A DNA stretch of 64,000 nt from Cyanobacteria bacterium QS_4_48_99 (lineage in GTDB: Bacteria; Cyanobacteriota; Cyanobacteriia; Cyanobacteriales; Rubidibacteraceae): positions 62,001 to 126,000 of the forward strand of contig PXPT01000166.1 in NCBI GenBank assembly GCA_003021505.1, given 5' to 3'. Made by a program: the position numbers and the translations under genes. This document shows positions 8,455-17,340 of the stretch, in pieces. Each line of letters begins with the position of its first letter. Position 1 is the first letter of the stretch. Below the pieces are notes generated by a model that was not told the DNA's origin, ran no database searches, and saw only the letters and a list, made by a program, of their open reading frames with translations.

Positions 8455-8763
8455 TTAGTAGCCTCGAGAAGCGCCCCCTCTGCCGCCGCCGCTAAAGTTA
8501 CCGCCAGACCGCTTTTTATCCTCACGAGGTCGAGCTTTATTGACTTTCAAGTCACGACCCATCCACTCAGCACCATCAAGCGTTTCAATTGCCGATGCCT
8601 CTTCTGCTTCGCTTTCCATTTCCACGAAACCAAAGCCCCGCATCCGACCAGTTTCCCGGTCGGTTGGCAGATAAACCCGCTTAACGGTTCCATATTCTGT
8701 GAAGACATCCGTCAGGTCGTCCTGAGTGACTTCATAAGATAAATTACCTATATAGATGGACAT
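8455..8763 (-). CDS. Single-RRM glycine-rich RNA-binding protein (Rbp family)
   Basis: 102 residues. One RNA recognition motif fills residues 1-80, with RNP2 as IYIGNL and RNP1 as RGFGFVEM, followed by a short RGG/glycine-rich tail (SGGNFSGGGRGGASRGY). Cyanobacterial Rbp proteins bind RNA, several are cold-induced, and some act in mRNA localisation at the thylakoid. Which paralogue this is cannot be told. ATG 8763 was chosen over the TTG one codon upstream because GGAGAG lies seven bases before it. It is divergent from tsaB, with about 165 bases between, enough for a regulated leader. Confidence 0.88.
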   Translation of the reverse strand: MSIYIGNLSYEVTQDDLTDVFTEYGTVKRVYLPTDRETGRMRGFGFVEMESEAEEASAIETLDGAEWMGRDLKVNKARPREDKKRSGGNFSGGGRGGASRGY

Positions 8764-8930
8764 CAAGTCTCTCCAAAATCCGATGGTGCAGAGATTTCAT
8801 TTCGCAGAGGCACTTGTTAAATTCTGAAAAAACAAATACCGTCGAGCTAAACTGAATCCTCATCCAATATTTAAGCACAGAATTGCCTCTGTCTTCAGGA
8901 AAATAGAAATAGTGTCGGCAGTTATGAGGA

Positions 8931-9575
8931 ATGCCCAACCTTAATTGCAATCAATCTGCTCTTGCCTTGCATGGAACCAGTTCTCAACTGGGATTGGCTC
9001 TCAGTAACTTCGCTGATGATACCACTGCTCGAACCTGGAACTTAGGACAAGATTTGTCCACCCATCTGCAAACATACTTAGCAGAATTTCTCAAACCCTA
9101 TAGTTGGAGGGACTTGGCTTGGATTGCGATCACTAGGGGACCTGGTAGCTTCACTGGCACTCGCGTTGGTTTAGTGACTGCCCGCACGCTGGCGCAACAG
9201 TTAGAAATTCCTCTATTTGCTGTCTCGACTTTGGCGGCTGCTGTCTGGTCGCAAACGGACAAAAGGCAACAATCATTCCAGAAGCCGATTGCTATCCAAA
9301 TGAATGCCCGTCGCGGTCAATTGTTTGTGGCAATCTATGAGGTTGCGGCTGATGGTTGGGGCTTAGTTCCGCAGTTATCCGATCAGGTGATGACAACTGA
9401 GGCTTGGCAGGAAACTCTGGAGAATTTGGAGACGGCTTACCAGTTAATCGATACTCCAGCAGATCTCGGAGAAACTGTCACAAGTGTGCTGGAATTAGCT
9501 TATCTGGATTGGCAACAGGGAAAGCGCCCCCACTGGTCCGAGGCACTGCCGTTTTACGGTCAACATCCAGTCTAG
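8931..9575 (+). CDS. tsaB: tRNA threonylcarbamoyladenosine biosynthesis protein TsaB
   Basis: 214 residues, matching TsaB/YeaZ. TsaB is the ASKHA-fold partner that scaffolds TsaD and TsaE when threonylcarbamoyl is placed on A37 of ANN-decoding tRNAs. Signatures are the N-terminal LHGTSSQLGLAL, the characteristic ITRGPGSFTGTRVGLVTARTLAQQLEIPLFAVSTL block (residues about 66-100), and MNARRGQLFVAIYE. Start ATG 8931 follows GAGGA at 8925-8929 very closely. The downstream gap holds AAAAGGC and AATTAGC short repeats rather than an operon partner. Confidence 0.93.
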   Translation: MPNLNCNQSALALHGTSSQLGLALSNFADDTTARTWNLGQDLSTHLQTYLAEFLKPYSWRDLAWIAITRGPGSFTGTRVGLVTARTLAQQLEIPLFAVSTLAAAVWSQTDKRQQSFQKPIAIQMNARRGQLFVAIYEVAADGWGLVPQLSDQVMTTEAWQETLENLETAYQLIDTPADLGETVTSVLELAYLDWQQGKRPHWSEALPFYGQHPV

Positions 9576-9589
9576 TTGAGGGGAAAGTG

Positions 9590-9648
9590 AAGGCAAAAGG
9601 CAAAAGGCAAAGGACAATTGGCGATTAGCAATTAGCAATTAGCCTTTT
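9590..9648. repeat. Short tandemly repeated filler
   Basis: Three units of GGCAAAA/GGCAAAG are followed by three near-copies of ATTAGCAA. Degenerate heptamer or octamer runs of this sort are typical of intergenic DNA in some cyanobacteria. Similar tracts occur at 13757-13855, 32395-32510, 42085-42180, 44128-44195, 51575-51672 and 60760-60900. Confidence 0.6.
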
Positions 9649-9770
9649 GGTTTATTTACTGCCTCGATCTAGATTACCAGTGAGTTTGGCTTTCCATCGA
9701 TGTGTCTATTTTATGATGTAAGAGAGTTTCCAGATTTAAGAATACTTGATTTTGTTATCTGTTAGTTCCT

Positions 9771-10430
9771 ATGACATTACCACAACAGACTGAACCAGTC
9801 GTATATCAGGGTCACTTTGGCGAATTTACCATTAATCAGGGTGATCGCGTTGGTGTCATCATCTACCGTGCGGGTTTGATGGTGGCAGCGTTGAGCTTTG
9901 CTCTAGGTAGTTTCCTGGTGCTCTGGCAAGGAACAACGCCAGTCGTTTTGCAAACCTTGACGTTCCTCTACGGAATGTTTTCCTTGAGTTTAGGAGTCAG
10001 TTTAGTGACAGTTCATATCTATTTACTTCCGCTACATCGACTCCTACAAATCTTTTGGCTCATTGGCACGGTTGCAGCAGCAGCAGTAGCATGGCAAAGT
10101 AGCGAACCGCTTGCCCTATCGGTTTACCATCGCCCAATGGCACTGTTTGGTGTGGGCTTTATCTTCGCCGCCTTGACAGGTATTTACTTCAAAGAAGCGT
10201 TTTGCTTCAACCGCTTGGAAACTAAACTCCTCACACCGCTAGTGCCACTATTGCTCTTAGGACATCTAGCGGGAATCTTGTCCCCAGCAGTAGAGCAGGT
10301 TTTACTGGCTAGCTACAGTCTCTTATTTATCGTGTTTGCCTTGCGTAAAGCCGTGCAACCCACTCCTCCAGACATTGGGGATAAGTCCGTGTTTGAGTAT
10401 CTCAAGCAGCAGCGAGCAGCAAAGGCTTAA
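9771..10430 (+). CDS. DUF2301-type integral membrane protein
   Basis: 219 residues with an N-terminal soluble stretch (YQGHFGEFTINQGDRVGVIIYRAG) and six predicted membrane helices between about residues 32 and 197. The GEFTI..GDR start, the central KEAFCFNRLETKLLTPL segment and the C-terminal PPDIGDKSVFEYLKQQ are typical of a cyanobacteria/plastid-lineage family of unknown function. Start ATG 9771. The next gene begins 34 bases downstream on the same strand, so they may be co-transcribed. Confidence 0.78.
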   Translation: MTLPQQTEPVVYQGHFGEFTINQGDRVGVIIYRAGLMVAALSFALGSFLVLWQGTTPVVLQTLTFLYGMFSLSLGVSLVTVHIYLLPLHRLLQIFWLIGTVAAAAVAWQSSEPLALSVYHRPMALFGVGFIFAALTGIYFKEAFCFNRLETKLLTPLVPLLLLGHLAGILSPAVEQVLLASYSLLFIVFALRKAVQPTPPDIGDKSVFEYLKQQRAAKA

Positions 10431-10463
10431 TTACCTCAATTCACTGATAAAGAGAGGATCACC

Positions 10464-11468
10464 ATGAAAGCCTGGGAAATGCAACCGGGCAAAGCGGGGT
10501 TAACCCAAAGTGATCGCCCAGAACCGCAGCCGGGGTTCGGGCAAGTTTTGATTAAGATGCGAGCTGCATCCCTGAACTCTCGCGATCTTCTGCTCATTAA
10601 AGGGGCGGATAGTTTTCAGCCCCAGTCGCCGCTCATTCCTTTGTCCGATGGCGTGGGCGAAATAGTGGCTGTTGGGGAAGGGGTAACGCGCGTGAAGGCA
10701 GGTGATCGCGTGGCAAGTATTTTTATGCAAAAGTGGTTAGAAGGTCAACTTTCGCCGGAAAAGGCACAATCCGTGTTAGGGGGAGCCTATGACGGGGTTC
10801 TCGCCGAATACGTAACGCTACACGAGGATGGTGTAGTTCGCGTGCCAGATCATCTCTCGGATGAAGAAGCTGCTACCTTACCCTGTTCTGCGGTGACTGC
10901 TTGGCACGCACTGATTGCTGAGGGGAAGATCAAACCTGGCGAAACAGTTCTGGTGCTGGGTACAGGCGGCGTTTCCCTTTTTGCCCTCCAGTTTGCGAAA
11001 TTGATGGGTGCGCGAGTGATTGCTACCTCCAGTAGTGACGCAAAACTGGAACGGGTGCGTCAGTGGGGAGCTTCAGACGGGATCAACTATCAAACTACGC
11101 CCAACTGGGGCGATCGCATCAAGGAACTCACCAATGGCATCGGGGTTGACCACATCGTGGAAGTCGGCGGTGCTGGTACTTTGAACCAATCCTTACATGC
11201 TGTTCGCATGGGGGGTAGCATTAGTTTGATTGGCGTACTGAGTGGAACGAGTGGCGAGATTACTACCGCCTCTATCCTACTTAATCAAATTCGCGTACAA
11301 GGTATCTACGTGGGCAGCCGCGAGATGTTCGAGGCAATGAATCGCGCCATCGCCCTTCATCAACTCAAACCGATTGTTGACCGCGTTTTCCCCTTCGCAG
11401 AAGTTCCAGAGGCACTGGCATATCTAGAAAGCGGCAAGCACTTCGGCAAAATCGCCATTCGTGTTTAA
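10464..11468 (+). CDS. Zinc-independent MDR-family NAD(P)-dependent oxidoreductase
   Basis: 334 residues of the medium-chain dehydrogenase/reductase superfamily. A GroES-like N-terminal domain carries PLSDGVGEIVAVGEGVTRVKAGDRV, and a Rossmann domain has the nucleotide loop LGTGGVSLFALQFAKLMGARVIAT (residues about 168-191). The zinc-ligand pattern of alcohol dehydrogenases is absent, pointing to quinone oxidoreductase- or enoyl-reductase-like chemistry; the substrate is unknown. Start ATG 10464 is preceded by AGAGAGGA. It follows the DUF2301 gene by 34 bases. Confidence 0.85.
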   Translation: MKAWEMQPGKAGLTQSDRPEPQPGFGQVLIKMRAASLNSRDLLLIKGADSFQPQSPLIPLSDGVGEIVAVGEGVTRVKAGDRVASIFMQKWLEGQLSPEKAQSVLGGAYDGVLAEYVTLHEDGVVRVPDHLSDEEAATLPCSAVTAWHALIAEGKIKPGETVLVLGTGGVSLFALQFAKLMGARVIATSSSDAKLERVRQWGASDGINYQTTPNWGDRIKELTNGIGVDHIVEVGGAGTLNQSLHAVRMGGSISLIGVLSGTSGEITTASILLNQIRVQGIYVGSREMFEAMNRAIALHQLKPIVDRVFPFAEVPEALAYLESGKHFGKIAIRV

Positions 11469-11578
11469 CTCGATTCCAATATTAGTATTCTCCCACTGCA
11501 AAAACACTTTGGTTTTCGGGAATGCTCTAAAAGGGGCGCTTTCCCTTCAATGGGGTTTGGAGTCGGGAGGAGTAATAA

Positions 11579-12685
11579 TTGGTAGAAGAGCGTGCTTACT
11601 GGCTTGCTTGGTCACAGATTACAGGCGTAGGAGCTGTATTACTCCGGCGTGTCCAGCAACATTTCGGGACACTGGAGGCAGCTTGGGAAGCTCCAGCACA
11701 GGCTTTGGGAGAAGTGGAGGGGATTGGAGGGCGATTAGTAGAGGCAGTAGCGCAAGGGCGATCGCAACTCCATCCAGAAGAACTTCTCGAACAACACTGT
11801 GCGAAAAATCCTCATTTCTGGACTCCAGCCGATGCCGAGTATCCTCGCTTGTTGTTAGAAATTCCTAGTCCTCCCCCGGTGTTGTACTATTGTGGCGAGA
11901 TTAATCGCCAAGAGAATCTTGGTAGTACACCGCTGGTAACAATTGTGGGAACACGCTATCCCACAGACTATGGACGTCGCTGGACGCGCAAAATTAGTGC
12001 TGCCCTCGCCCAGCATGGCTTTACAGTAGTATCCGGGATGGCAACGGGAATTGATGCCGAAGCCCATCGTGGCTGTTTGGAAGCCGGTGGGCGAACCTGG
12101 GCAGTTATGGGCACGGGACTGGATTTGGTTTATCCTGCCAGTCACAGCAAGCTGGCTCGAGACATCCAGAAGCAGGGATTAGTGTTAAGTGAATACCCAG
12201 TAGGTACAAAGCCAGAAAGGGGACATTTTCCAGTTCGCAATCGCATTATTGCTGGATTATCCCGTGCCGTGTTGATCGCGGAAGCACCACAGAAATCTGG
12301 TGCATTAATTACTGCCCGCTATGCCAATGAGTTTTGCCGCGATGTTTATGCCCTGCCAGGTTCTCTGGATAATGAGCAATCCCTAGGGTGTTTGGGGTTG
12401 TTGAATCGCGGCGCTAATCTCGTGTTGAGTGAGGGACATTTGCTGGAGATGTTGGGAACCATGCCGCAACTGGATGTAGTTGAGCAATCCCCACAGCCTC
12501 CCGAATTAGAACCAGAATTGGCACAAGTATTGCAAGCGATCACAGTTGAGCCTACTTCTTTTGACTTAATAGTGCAACAGGTGGGACTATCAGCTAGTTC
12601 CGTCTCTGGTATTCTCTTGCAGTTGGAGTTACTGGGGCTAGTTTCTCAGTTACCAGGAATGCGTTACAAAAGAGCAGATTCGTAG
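11579..12685 (+). CDS. dprA: DNA-processing protein DprA (Smf)
   Basis: 368 residues. DprA protects incoming single-stranded DNA during natural transformation and loads RecA. The N-terminal helix-hairpin-helix region (residues 1-75, YWLAWSQITGVGAVLLRRV) is followed by the Rossmann-like core. That core has VGTRYPTDYGR, VVSGMATGIDAEAHRGCLEAGGRTWAVMGTGLD, FPVRNRIIAGLSRAVLIAEA and ALPGSLDNEQSLGCLGLLNRGA. A C-terminal winged helix (about 300-365) completes the cyanobacterial form. The start is TTG 11579: GGAGGAG at 11566-11572 sits six bases upstream and no better ATG exists. Confidence 0.95.
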   Translation: MVEERAYWLAWSQITGVGAVLLRRVQQHFGTLEAAWEAPAQALGEVEGIGGRLVEAVAQGRSQLHPEELLEQHCAKNPHFWTPADAEYPRLLLEIPSPPPVLYYCGEINRQENLGSTPLVTIVGTRYPTDYGRRWTRKISAALAQHGFTVVSGMATGIDAEAHRGCLEAGGRTWAVMGTGLDLVYPASHSKLARDIQKQGLVLSEYPVGTKPERGHFPVRNRIIAGLSRAVLIAEAPQKSGALITARYANEFCRDVYALPGSLDNEQSLGCLGLLNRGANLVLSEGHLLEMLGTMPQLDVVEQSPQPPELEPELAQVLQAITVEPTSFDLIVQQVGLSASSVSGILLQLELLGLVSQLPGMRYKRADS

Positions 12686-12720
12686 GGGCGAGTCGCCGGT
12701 TCACTCCTACTCGTAACTAT
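12681..12720 (+). repeat. Partial copy of the dispersed GGGGCGA repeat
   Basis: The segment beginning TTCGTAGGGGCGAG and continuing with CGCCGGTTC matches the outer end of the dispersed repeat at 17950-18066 (read on its minus strand) but lacks the hairpin core. It overlaps the dprA stop codon. Confidence 0.45.
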
Positions 12721-12910
12721 CACTAAGCAAGTCATCAGGTTATACCAATTTTATATAGTTGCGATAGAAATCTTTGGCTAGGGAAAGGGGAAGGGTGCGG
12801 AAATCTGGTTTTTTGTTAAGGCAATTTGTGAGACATGTGTGGTGCGATCGCTTCTATGTCCTAGCGCAGAGTAATTGCTAAAGCGGTGCCCCTTCGAGGC
12901 GATCAAGAAT

Positions 12911-13735
12911 TCAAGCGCGATCGCTTACTTTTCCCTTACGACCAACTGGAATACACATCGGCGTTCCCGCCACTGGATCCGGCATAATTCGGGACTCTAC
13001 TTCAAACACCTCACGCACTGTCTCTTCAGTGATCACCTCTTCTGGTGTTCCCTGGACATGAACCTGACCTTCGCGCACCGCCACCAGATAATCTGCATAG
13101 CGACAAGCTTGGTTAAGATCGTGCAGCACGATCACAATGGTTCGTTTTTGGCGCTCATTCAGTTCGTCCAGTAAATCCAAAATCTCCATCTGGTGCGCCA
13201 AATCCAGGAAAGTGGTGGGTTCATCCAGCAGAAGAATTTCTGTGTCCTGAGCCAGTGCCATTGCTAGCCAAGCTCGCTGTCGCTGTCCACCCGAGAGGGT
13301 ATCTACCGTTCTGTCTGCCAACTGAGTCATTCCTGTGGTTGCTAGTGCCTGCTCGACCATCTGCTCGTCTTCTTTCGACCACTGTTGCAACCAATTTTGG
13401 TGAGGATAACGACCCTGTGCCACTAAGTCACGCACCGTTAGCTCTTTTGGTGCCGTAGGACTCTGAGGCAGCATTCCCAGCCGTTTTGCTACTGCTTTGG
13501 TCGAGAGCTTGAAGATGTCAGCCCCATCCAGGTAAACCTTTCCTCGACGGGGTTTCAACAGTCGAGCTAGTCCTCGCAGCAGCGTGGATTTTCCACAGCC
13601 ATTGGGACCAACTAGCACCGTAATCTTTCCCGCGGGAATTGCTAGATTGAGGTCGAGAATAATCGGCGCACCGTCATAGCCCAGGGTAAGCTGCTTCGTT
13701 TCCAGTCGGTGGGTGGAGTGTCTGGGTTGGTTCAT
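12911..13735 (-). CDS. Iron-siderophore type ABC transporter ATP-binding protein (FecE/FhuC family)
   Basis: 274 residues. Walker [10 protein letters not shown] (about 43-51), Q-loop [14 protein letters not shown], signature [10 protein letters not shown], Walker [13 protein letters not shown] and switch histidine [13 protein letters not shown] are all intact. The [20 protein letters not shown] start and ...[19 protein letters not shown] are typical of ATPases that power uptake of ferric siderophores, haem or cobalamin. It lies 102 bases downstream of the permease gene on the same strand, with STRR-type filler between. The Fur-box-like site upstream of the permease favours an iron substrate. 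Confidence 0.9.
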   Translation of the reverse strand: MNQPRHSTHRLETKQLTLGYDGAPIILDLNLAIPAGKITVLVGPNGCGKSTLLRGLARLLKPRRGKVYLDGADIFKLSTKAVAKRLGMLPQSPTAPKELTVRDLVAQGRYPHQNWLQQWSKEDEQMVEQALATTGMTQLADRTVDTLSGGQRQRAWLAMALAQDTEILLLDEPTTFLDLAHQMEILDLLDELNERQKRTIVIVLHDLNQACRYADYLVAVREGQVHVQGTPEEVITEETVREVFEVESRIMPDPVAGTPMCIPVGRKGKVSDRA

Positions 13736-13837
13736 TGCTGAAAGGAGCTAATTGTAAATTGTCAATTGCTAATTGCGCACTTGCTGATTGTCCATTGCTC
13801 ATCGTTGATTGCTCTATTAGCCATTAGCCATAAGCCA

Positions 13838-14878
13838 TTAGCGAATAGCGATTAGCAAATAGATAAAAAAAGGTGCACCAACGGCAGCGGTGATAGTGCC
13901 GCAAGGGATTTCAGTAGGCGCAAAGAGTAGCTGTCCTAGTAAGTCTGCCAACACCACAATCATTCCTCCCATCATTGCCGCTGTTGGCAGTAGCCCTTCA
14001 TGAGAAGCTCCCACTAACTTCCGCCCTAGGTGCGGAGCCATTAAGCCCACAAACCCAATCGCACCAGCAGTAGCAACAGAAGCTCCTGCTAAGGCAACAC
14101 TACAGAGTAGCAACAAACCCTGCCGCCACTCCACGCGAGTGCCCAAACCACGCGCCACCTCGTCTCCCAGGTTGAGTGCATTCAACTCCCGTCCCATTAG
14201 CAAGGCGAGTGACCCAAAAACAAGCAGCCAGGGGAGTAACGCCCCAACTTCTTCCCAACTGCGTCCGTAGACACTTCCTTCTAGCCATACTAAGGCTTGA
14301 GAGACCCTGTTAATTTCGCCGAAGGTAATCATCAAATTAGTTAAGGCGCTGGCAATGAGTTTGAAACCGATACCAATGAGGATCAGCCGTACGGGGGAAC
14401 TTCCGCCTTGCCATGCGAGTAGATAGATGAGTAGAGCAACAGTCAAAGCTCCACCAAAAGCAGCCGCAGGCAGGGCAGATACAGGAGCGGCTGGCAGCAA
14501 AATAAGTAGCGTGACTGCCGCTAGGGATGCCCCCGCATTAACGCCGATGATGCCGGGAGCTGCGAGAGGATTGCGGGTGATGCCCTGGGTGATGGTTCCT
14601 GCGATCGCCAATCCTACCCCCACTAGAAAAGCTGCGATCGCTCTCGGCAAGCGCAGGGTATTGACAATAAAACCATAATCTGCATTACCTGTTTCTATAC
14701 CCAAAATCGTTTTCACCACATCAAGGGGTGGGATAGAATACTCTCCCTGCCCGACACTGATAACCATGGCTGCCAGCGTGACTACTCCCAATGCCAGCAA
14801 TACATAAGGAACCCGTCGCTCCACTCGGAAGGAAAAGGGAAATCTCTTGGGACGAATGACTAACCAGTTGTTGTTCAT
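13838..14878 (-). CDS. FecCD-family iron-siderophore ABC transporter permease
   Basis: 346 residues with about nine to ten transmembrane helices. Diagnostic segments are [73 protein letters not shown] (the ATPase-coupling region) and the C-terminal [22 protein letters not shown]. Such permeases usually work in pairs or as homodimers with a periplasmic binding protein. Neither a second permease nor a binding protein is adjacent; upstream are a Fur-box-like site and then an IS630 relic. Either the missing parts are encoded elsewhere or the operon was truncated. Confidence 0.9.
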   Translation of the reverse strand: MNNNWLVIRPKRFPFSFRVERRVPYVLLALGVVTLAAMVISVGQGEYSIPPLDVVKTILGIETGNADYGFIVNTLRLPRAIAAFLVGVGLAIAGTITQGITRNPLAAPGIIGVNAGASLAAVTLLILLPAAPVSALPAAAFGGALTVALLIYLLAWQGGSSPVRLILIGIGFKLIASALTNLMITFGEINRVSQALVWLEGSVYGRSWEEVGALLPWLLVFGSLALLMGRELNALNLGDEVARGLGTRVEWRQGLLLLCSVALAGASVATAGAIGFVGLMAPHLGRKLVGASHEGLLPTAAMMGGMIVVLADLLGQLLFAPTEIPCGTITAAVGAPFFIYLLIAIR

Positions 14879-14924
14879 CTCAGCGTTAGTTGCTAGGCAA
14901 CTCGGTAGTTACCTTCAGGAACTA

Positions 14925-14943
14925 AATAAGAATCTTTTTCATT
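14925..14943 (-). promoter_or_regulatory. Fur-box-like site upstream of the FecCD permease
   Basis: The 19-bp imperfect palindrome AATAAGAATCTTTTTCATT (plus strand) fits the pattern AATGAGAATCATTCTCATT at 16 of 19 positions by eye. It lies about 47 bases before the permease ATG, a plausible operator position for Fur repression under iron sufficiency. Confidence 0.5.
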
Positions 14944-15105
14944 ATCCTGTTTGAACTATACCCGATGTTCGGCGACAGGGAAAGACCCCATCTCGATGGG
15001 CGCAAAACTGCGATCGCTAACCCTCGACTCTCTGAAGGGGATGTCTGCAAGTGCTACAGTTATACCAATTCTCTAAATACTAGCTACACATCAACCATCA
15101 ACTAG

Positions 15106-15590
15106 CTAATCCCATGGAGTGAGCGATCGCATTAGTCGAGGCGTAACTCTGCTCACCCATGGACTAATTGCCTGTTGCAACTCTGCAATAGAATCAAAAT
15201 GCTGCCACTGTAGCCAACGCTTAAATTCCTGCCAAACCCGTTCAATCGGATTGATCTCTGGGCAGTAAGGCGGCTGGAACAGCAGGATGATATTTTTAGG
15301 GACTGTCAAGGTTTGGGCACTATGGGCTTTGGCGTTGTCCACTTGCATCAGGTGCAAATCATGGTGGATAAGCCTGTGAGAAGGTCTGTAAGAACTCTTC
15401 AAAGCACAAACTGTCTAAGTGAGAGAATTCCGACATGAAATGTTGACCACTGATGGGCTCGACCACTCCATAAAGCCAACGAGAGAAACTGCCACTGCAC
15501 CTCAACGAGAGGTTTGACCCCAAAGCCAGTGAGTTTCGGGCGCTGCACAGTTAATAGACCACCCGACTATCGTCGGCAGAGAGCGTAACG
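15106..15590 (-). pseudogene. IS630-family transposase remnant
   Basis: The C-terminal DDE catalytic region of an IS630/Tc1-mariner transposase is readable in several frames. The pieces are DDSRVG, LTGFGVKPLVEVQWQF, YGVVEPISGQHF, LDSLCFEEFLQTFSQAYP, then HLMQVDNAKAHSAQTL...NIILLFQPPYCPEINPIERVWQEFK. At least three frameshifts separate these blocks, and the N-terminal helix-turn-helix domain is absent. Only the last 98-codon piece remains open. The DDE-type residues visible are the D of QVDN and the E of NPIERVW. A non-mobile relic, situated just upstream of the iron-transport genes. Confidence 0.8.
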
Positions 15591-15610
15591 AATCTGCTCT
15601 ACATACTGAC

Positions 15611-15925
15611 GTGTTGAGTTTCACCTATGTGAGAGGGCATGATGTGTCCGGCGTTTTTTTGAATGCCTCCACGATTGCTTCGCTCCAGCAGGAATTAGGC
15701 GGGACGGTCGAGCCACTGCGACCTCCTCATGCTCTCGTGGCCGGATTACCGCACCTGGCGTCAAGCCAGCCCCCATGGGAGTGTTCAGGTTATTCCTCGA
15801 GGGTGGTGGTGAACGGCTGGGCTCGGGCGAAGCGCGACGGTGGAGCCAAGATTACGAGCGCTTCCCCGAAACTGAAAAAGCTTTCATTTACTCAGCGAGG
15901 TTACGGTGTTTACTTCCGAAATTAG
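15611..15925 (+). CDS. Uncertain 104-codon ORF in a GC-rich segment
   Basis: An open frame starting ATG-like at 15611 and ending at the TAG 15923-15925. The predicted protein (MLSFTYVRGHDVSGVF...) has no recognisable motif, signal peptide or membrane segment. Its proline- and glycine-rich middle looks more like translated non-coding DNA. The segment is visibly richer in G+C than its flanks and abuts the broken IS630 copy, so it may be part of another eroded element. Listed with low confidence because nothing else explains the stretch. Confidence 0.15.
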   Translation: MLSFTYVRGHDVSGVFLNASTIASLQQELGGTVEPLRPPHALVAGLPHLASSQPPWECSGYSSRVVVNGWARAKRDGGAKITSASPKLKKLSFTQRGYGVYFRN

Positions 15926-16050
15926 TATGATTCTATACTCTTTACACCTCCTCTTAGCTGAGTATTAAAACTAGTAGAATTAGTTTGGCACTATCACTTG
16001 ACGAGCTTTCCACCGACCAAGGCAAAACGGCAAGTTGTTGTTGTGGGTAA

Positions 16051-16075
16051 AGCCGCCCTTTTTTTTACGGCGGCT
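16051..16075 (-). terminator. GCCGCC hairpin after the 227-aa gene
   Basis: AGCCGCC (16051-16057) pairs with GGCGGCT (16069-16075) across an 11-base loop containing T8. On the minus strand it starts ten bases after the stop codon at 16085 and is followed by TTTACCC. It resembles a second hairpin of the same stem sequence at 16801-16834. Confidence 0.4.
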
Positions 16076-16084
16076 CAGCTAAGT

Positions 16085-16768
16085 TCAGACCTGTAAAGTT
16101 AACTTGGGTGCGGTCAGTGTAATACCGAAGTAACTCAGGATGACCTCTAAGGCATACTCTCGGATGTTATAGCCTTCAGCTAATACACTGGTTTGATCCC
16201 AAGCAAACCATCCGTGATTGTGGTCGAATCCAATCTTTCCACATTCTGTGAACTCGGGGTAATCATCTCCATCCTTGTTGCGAATATAGACCCCCTCAAA
16301 GTTTCCTGTGCCTGTCTCAATTCTTTTGGTCATCCAATCTTGCCCTGCTGCTTGTCCCGGTATTAATTTGGGCGGTTCATCCTCTGTGGGAAATAGATGG
16401 TTTTCTGGCTCTACACCAGGGGCAAGGGAGTTGGTTGTATCCGAAACTGGTGTGGCGGTGTGATTTAGGTTCTCGTTTTCAGATTGGTGTTGACTGTCAC
16501 CACCATCTCTATCACCCCAGGAATCGCTCTGTTTGAAATCAAATTTTTCACAAAGTTCCTGTTTAACCTGTGCCACCTGAGCTGTACTGAGACTCTCAAA
16601 AAGTTCCTCTAAGGCTTGCACAGCGGTATGGTAGTTATTTAAATTCTTTTCCAGCTCGATTTGCTTCTGCTCAAGTTCTTCTTCTCGGTTATGAAGGGCA
16701 GATATCTGTTGTTGAACCTGTGTACGCTCGGTTTGGACTTGTAGCAGCCATTTTTGTAGGATTGCCAT
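16085..16768 (-). CDS. Hypothetical protein with N-terminal coiled coil
   Basis: 227 residues. Residues about 5-65 form an obvious coiled coil (QTERTQVQQQISALHNREEELEQKQ...). An acidic, Ser/Asn-rich linker (about 75-130) comes next, then a compact C-terminal domain beginning GQDWMTKRIETGTGNFEGVYIRNKDGDDYPEF, with several aromatic and acidic residues (CGKIGFDHNHGWFAWDQTS). I do not recognise the family. Start ATG 16768. The gene is bracketed by two GCCGCC hairpins and has no partner close on its strand. The surrounding stretch also carries an IS relic and a replication-like gene, suggesting accessory DNA. Confidence 0.6.
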   Translation of the reverse strand: MAILQKWLLQVQTERTQVQQQISALHNREEELEQKQIELEKNLNNYHTAVQALEELFESLSTAQVAQVKQELCEKFDFKQSDSWGDRDGGDSQHQSENENLNHTATPVSDTTNSLAPGVEPENHLFPTEDEPPKLIPGQAAGQDWMTKRIETGTGNFEGVYIRNKDGDDYPEFTECGKIGFDHNHGWFAWDQTSVLAEGYNIREYALEVILSYFGITLTAPKLTLQV

Positions 16769-17340
16769 GTTTAACTTGATTGTTCATTTGCTAGATGGAC
16801 AAAGGCGGCGGTATTTCCCCACTGCCGCCTTTTTAAAATGGATAGTGTAAAGATTGGTGATTTGTTCGTCTTCCTAGATTGTTGAGGTTAACTCGGGCTT
16901 GCCTGCCTCAACGAGAGCGGAAGTGGGTATTAGTGTGATACAGTCAGTTTTTTGATCTTCATCGGTTTCAGCTTCGGGCTATTGTGCCTGATTATTTGAC
17001 TCTCACCAAATATTGACTAAAGTTTGCTCTGCTGTGTTTCTTTCTCCTCTGAACAGAGCCTTTTAAGTTAATTTTACTGCTGTGGTGCTTACATTCAAGA
17101 GGAAACGTGACGGGACTTAGCAAAGCTAAGCAAGTTGTCTAGAGGAAGATCAAGGACAGTGCTAGCCGTGAAATTTGACTTCACCACTGGTCAGTCTAAC
17201 TGGTCAGTCTAATGGCTTCTTCGTCTCAAGTTGACGGTCTCAGGCTAGGAGTCTCGATGGGCAAGTGGCTGGAGTGCCTGTAGAAGTTCGGCAGGTGGTA
17301 GTAGTAAATACTTTTCCCTAAGTGACAAAAGAAAGATAAA
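16769..17340. other. Intergenic, one hairpin, no gene seen
   Basis: About 570 bases. Apart from the GCCGCC hairpin at its left end and a direct duplication of TGGTCAGTCTAA (17187-17212), nothing recognisable was found on either strand: no long ORF and no tRNA-like fold. Confidence 0.6.
16801..16834 (+). terminator. Terminator-like GCCGCC hairpin
   Basis: AAAGGCGGC (16801-16809) pairs with GCCGCCTTT (16824-16832), followed by further T residues. The T-run favours rightward (plus-strand) termination, although the annotated neighbours are on the minus strand. It may shield the 227-aa gene from antisense transcription or belong to a repeat family. Confidence 0.45.
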
